Shown: piece by piece, positions 61,270-64,000 of the stretch
How the letters are laid out: each line of letters starts with the position of its first letter
How positions within the stretch are numbered: the first letter of the stretch is position 1
Origin: Halapricum desulfuricans
GTDB taxonomy: Archaea > Halobacteriota > Halobacteria > Halobacteriales > Haloarculaceae
Assembly (NCBI RefSeq): GCF_017094505.1
Contig: NZ_CP064787.1
Coordinates: 744,001-808,000, forward strand
Length of the DNA stretch: 64,000 bases
Direction: 5' to 3'
Notes under the pieces: model-generated
Seen by the model: only the letters and a program-made list of their open reading frames with translations
Told to the model about the DNA's origin: nothing
Databases searched by the model: none
Translations under genes and position numbers: made by a program

Positions 61270-62484
61270 ATGCCCGAATACAACACGCTCGACGACCTCG
61301 AGCCCGGTCAGCGCGTCCTCGTCAGGGTCGACCTCAACTCCCCCGTCGAGGACGGCGTCGTACAGGACAACAACCGATTCGACCGCTACTCCGAGACCGT
61401 CGCCGCACTCGCAGACGACGACCACAAGGTCGTGCTGATGGCCCATCAGGGCCGGCCCGGTCGCGACGACTTCGTCTCGCTGGACCAGCACGCCGAGATC
61501 CTCGAAGAGCACGTCGGCAAGCCGATCAAGTTCGTCGACGACATCTACGGTGACGACGCCATCGAGGCCATCGAAGCCCTCGAAGCTGGCGAGATCCTCC
61601 TGCTGGAGAACACCCGGATGGCCGACGACGAACTGCCCGAAAAGCCCGCCGAAGAGCACGCCGAGAGCGACTTCGTCCAGACGCTCGCCCCGCTCTTCGA
61701 CGCCTTCGTCAACGACGCCTACTCGGCGGCCCACCGCGCCCACGCTTCGACGGTCGGCTTCGCCGTCGAACTGCCGACCTACGCCGGCCTCGTGATGGAC
61801 AAGGAGTACCAGTACAACACGAGCGTCGCCGAGAAGGAGTTCGACGGCCAGGTGACGATGCTCTGCGGCGGCAACAAGTCTGAGGACGTCATCAGCGTCG
61901 TCAACAACCTCGAGGAGAAGGTCGACACCTTCCTCGTCGGCGGGCTGCCCGGGGAACTGTTCCTCCGCGCGGAGGGCTATCCCGTCGGGATGGACGTCGG
62001 CGACATGGACCTGCTAGACGACCAGTGGGAGGAGACCAGAGACACTCTCGAAGACCTCGTCGAGAACCGCCGCGACGACTTCGAACTGCCCGTCGACTTC
62101 GCCTACGAGGACGACGACGGCGAGCGCGCCGAGATCTCTCTCGAGGACATCGACGAGAAAGAGACCGGCTATCTCGACATCGGCCACGAGACGATCGAGG
62201 CCTACGAGCCGATCATCCGCGAGTCCGAGGCCGTCTTCGTGAAGGGCGCGGTCGGCGTCTTCGAGGACGAGCGCTTCGCCGACGGGACGGTCGAACTCAT
62301 CGAGGCCATCGGCGAGACCGACTGCTTCTCGGTCGTCGGCGGCGGTGACACCGCCCGCACGCTGTCGCTGTACGGTCTCGACGAGGACAACTACGATCAC
62401 GTCTCCATCGCCGGCGGCGCGTATCTGAACGCCCTGACCGGTCAGGAACTGGTCGTCGTCGACGTGCTGAAGAAGTACGCCTGA
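61270..62484 (+). CDS. pgk: Phosphoglycerate kinase
   Basis: 404 residues. RVDLNSPVEDG, the ENTRM region, GGNKSEDV and the GGGDTART motif near the C-terminus are typical. It converts 1,3-bisphosphoglycerate and ADP to 3-phosphoglycerate and ATP, the step after GAPDH. A 20-residue acidic insert (YEDDDGERAEISLEDID) is haloarchaea-specific. The two genes probably form a glycolytic operon. Confidence 0.95.
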   Translation: MPEYNTLDDLEPGQRVLVRVDLNSPVEDGVVQDNNRFDRYSETVAALADDDHKVVLMAHQGRPGRDDFVSLDQHAEILEEHVGKPIKFVDDIYGDDAIEAIEALEAGEILLLENTRMADDELPEKPAEEHAESDFVQTLAPLFDAFVNDAYSAAHRAHASTVGFAVELPTYAGLVMDKEYQYNTSVAEKEFDGQVTMLCGGNKSEDVISVVNNLEEKVDTFLVGGLPGELFLRAEGYPVGMDVGDMDLLDDQWEETRDTLEDLVENRRDDFELPVDFAYEDDDGERAEISLEDIDEKETGYLDIGHETIEAYEPIIRESEAVFVKGAVGVFEDERFADGTVELIEAIGETDCFSVVGGGDTARTLSLYGLDEDNYDHVSIAGGAYLNALTGQELVVVDVLKKYA

Positions 62485-62666
62485 TCGCCGTCGGATAACG
62501 CGTCTTCTTTCGCCGGGCGGATCGGCAGACTGCGCCCGCTGACGACTGTTTGACCGCCGAGCGCTCCGGCCGGGCTGTCCGTTCTCGTTCTGCCAGCGAC
62601 CGGTTCGTGAGAGTTTTCGGCACCTCGGAGCGCCGACATACGTGCGCAAAACGATAGCCTGCGAGA

Positions 62667-64000
62667 TCACTCTCCGCCGAACGACTCGGGGTCGTCGGCG
62701 GCGGCTACCACGTCCCGGGCGGCGACGTTCTCCTCGACGTCGTGGACGCGGATCACGTCCGCGCCGCGCTCGGTCGAAAGCGCCGTCCCTGCGACCGTCG
62801 CGGCCGTCCGCTCGTCGGCCTCGAGCCCGACGTGTCCGAACATCGATTTGTGAGAGTGTCCGACCAGCACCGGACAGCCCAGCGCTTTGAACTCCCCGAT
62901 CCGGCCCAGCAACTCGAAGTCCTCGGCGGGGGTCTTCCCGAACCCGATCCCGGGATCGACGAGGATCTGTGCTCGGTCCAGTCCGGCCTTCTCGGCAAGC
63001 AGGACGCGCTCTTTCAGCTGGTCGATGGCGTCTTCGACGACGTCGTCGTACTCGATTTCCCGGTCGGGATCGACCGGCGTGTCGATGCTGTGCATCACGA
63101 CCACCGGCACGTCGCGCTCGGCGGCGAGATGGCGCATCTCGGGGTCTTCCAGCCCCGAGACGTCGTTGAGGACGTCCGCGCCCGCCTCCAGTGCGGCCTC
63201 TGCGACTGCGGCCTTGCGCGTGTCGATCGAGACGGCCACGTCCAGTTCGGCGATCCGCTCGATTACCGGGACGACGCGGTCGATCTCCTCCTCGACCGGG
63301 ACCGGATCCGCACCGGGTCGGGTCGACTCCCCGCCGACGTCGACGATGTCGACGCCGTTGTCGACCATCGTTTCGGCTCTGGCGACGGCGTCCTCGACGG
63401 CGTCGTACTCCCCGCCGTCGTGAAACGAGTCCGGCGTGACGTTCAGAATGCCCATGATCGCGGTCCCGTCCTCCCAGGGGTAGCCCCGCCGGTCGGGTTC
63501 GACGCCGATCCCGAGGTGTTCGCGCAGCCGATCCGCAAGCGGCGAGAGGCCGTACGGCTGGCCGTCGAGTTTCCCGACCAGGCGCTTGAACTGGGCCATC
63601 GTCGCCATCATGACCACGTCAAGCGGTTCCTCGTCCTGATTGTTCAGCCCCGATATCGCACACTCCCCGCCCAGCGAGAGCAGTTCCTCCTTGAGATACT
63701 GGGCCTGTCGGGGCTGGACGCGCGTCTTGACGGCGCGGTGGACGCCCTTCCCGCGCATCCGCCAGACGCCGGCGTCGGTCACGTGTGCGCCCGCGAGCGT
63801 CTCGCGGGCGTCGCCGAGGTCCTCGATGCGCTTTTCGATCGTCGCTCGCGTCCAGCGCGTGCGCGCCTCCCGCACGGCGTACAGCGATCCCGAGACGAGC
63901 ACGGCGTCGCCCTCCGCCGCGGCGTCGAGCGCGATGTCCAGCGCGCCCGCCACGTCCGAACGCGTCTCGACGGTCGCCTCGGGATACTCGCTCTCGAAGG
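62667..64000 (-). CDS. folP: FolC-FolP fusion, C-terminal part (dihydropteroate synthase), partial
   Basis: Open to the right edge, about 444 residues visible. The first part (AEGDAVLVSGSLYAVREART) is the end of a folylpolyglutamate synthase (FolC). After a linker (about residues 60-175) comes the dihydropteroate synthase: GILNVTPDSFHDGGEYD, VDVGGESTRPGADPV, VNDVSGLEDP (here NDVSG), DPGIGFGKT and GHSHKSMFG. Haloferax volcanii has a known FolCP fusion of this kind. It makes dihydropteroate for folate. The N-terminal FolC part is outside the window. Confidence 0.93.
   Translation of the reverse strand, partial: FESEYPEATVETRSDVAGALDIALDAAAEGDAVLVSGSLYAVREARTRWTRATIEKRIEDLGDARETLAGAHVTDAGVWRMRGKGVHRAVKTRVQPRQAQYLKEELLSLGGECAISGLNNQDEEPLDVVMMATMAQFKRLVGKLDGQPYGLSPLADRLREHLGIGVEPDRRGYPWEDGTAIMGILNVTPDSFHDGGEYDAVEDAVARAETMVDNGVDIVDVGGESTRPGADPVPVEEEIDRVVPVIERIAELDVAVSIDTRKAAVAEAALEAGADVLNDVSGLEDPEMRHLAAERDVPVVVMHSIDTPVDPDREIEYDDVVEDAIDQLKERVLLAEKAGLDRAQILVDPGIGFGKTPAEDFELLGRIGEFKALGCPVLVGHSHKSMFGHVGLEADERTAATVAGTALSTERGADVIRVHDVEENVAARDVVAAADDPESFGGE

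Overview
This 64 kb window comes from a halophilic archaeon (class Halobacteria). The predicted proteins are strongly acidic and the DNA is GC-rich. The window encodes a TFB-type transcription factor, a haloarchaeal-type sensory rhodopsin with its transducer, a HalX response regulator, an intron-containing tRNA-Gln and the archaeal FolC-FolP fusion. I cannot name the genus from sequence alone.

Positions 1 to about 17,400 look like the right part of an integrated plasmid or conjugative element whose left end lies outside the window. It carries an unfinished gene on the left edge (possibly a transfer ATPase), a divergent pair made of an unknown protein and a winged-helix regulator, an OB-fold protein, a SWIM zinc-finger protein, its own TFB with an overlapping small zinc ribbon, a MazF/PemK-type toxin pair, a DUF932-like plasmid protein and a TnpB-only insertion sequence. 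A six-gene operon (9560-16938) follows, with the layout of a type IV secretion apparatus: a VirB2-like small membrane protein, a large exported protein, a Tat lipoprotein, a VirB6-like membrane protein, a VirB3-like protein and a VirB4-like ATPase. A ribbon-helix-helix gene with a palindromic operator closes the element. Three genes of the element (SWIM, TFB, DUF932) share an unusual promoter, a TATA box followed by an ACGGGYGC-centred hairpin, so the element's TFB may serve its own promoters.

From about 17,500 onward the window reads as ordinary chromosome: archaemetzincin, an inositol-phosphatase-family enzyme, glutaredoxin, two short-chain dehydrogenases, an FMN reductase, an MFS transporter, MutY, a HalX response regulator with a RecA-like partner, ThyX, a phosphate permease and a GDPD phosphodiesterase. 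A pseudokinase and membrane-protein operon then diverges from a long chemotaxis transducer and its sensory rhodopsin. Next come initiator tRNA-Met, an amino-acid permease with a USP protein, an ABC exporter, an RND exporter, thymidylate kinase, a broken HNH endonuclease, tRNA-Gln, the feo iron-uptake operon with an iron-box-like operator, DsbB, a queuosine-precursor transporter, IleRS, a PAS histidine kinase, a uracil-DNA glycosylase, Hsp20, GAPDH and PGK, and finally FolC-FolP running off the right edge.

The most unusual theme is repeated duplication of gene 3' ends: two protein genes in close tandem (18811, 21561), ileS with a 117-nt linker (53472), tmk with a 2.6 kb gene between the copies (43194/46188), tRNA-iMet in five copies (37228-37713) and tRNA-Gln in two (47708). 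The two tRNA arrays share a stem-loop core although the tRNAs are unrelated. I read these as footprints of small elements that insert at gene 3' ends and rebuild the end. This is inference, but the repeats are directly visible.
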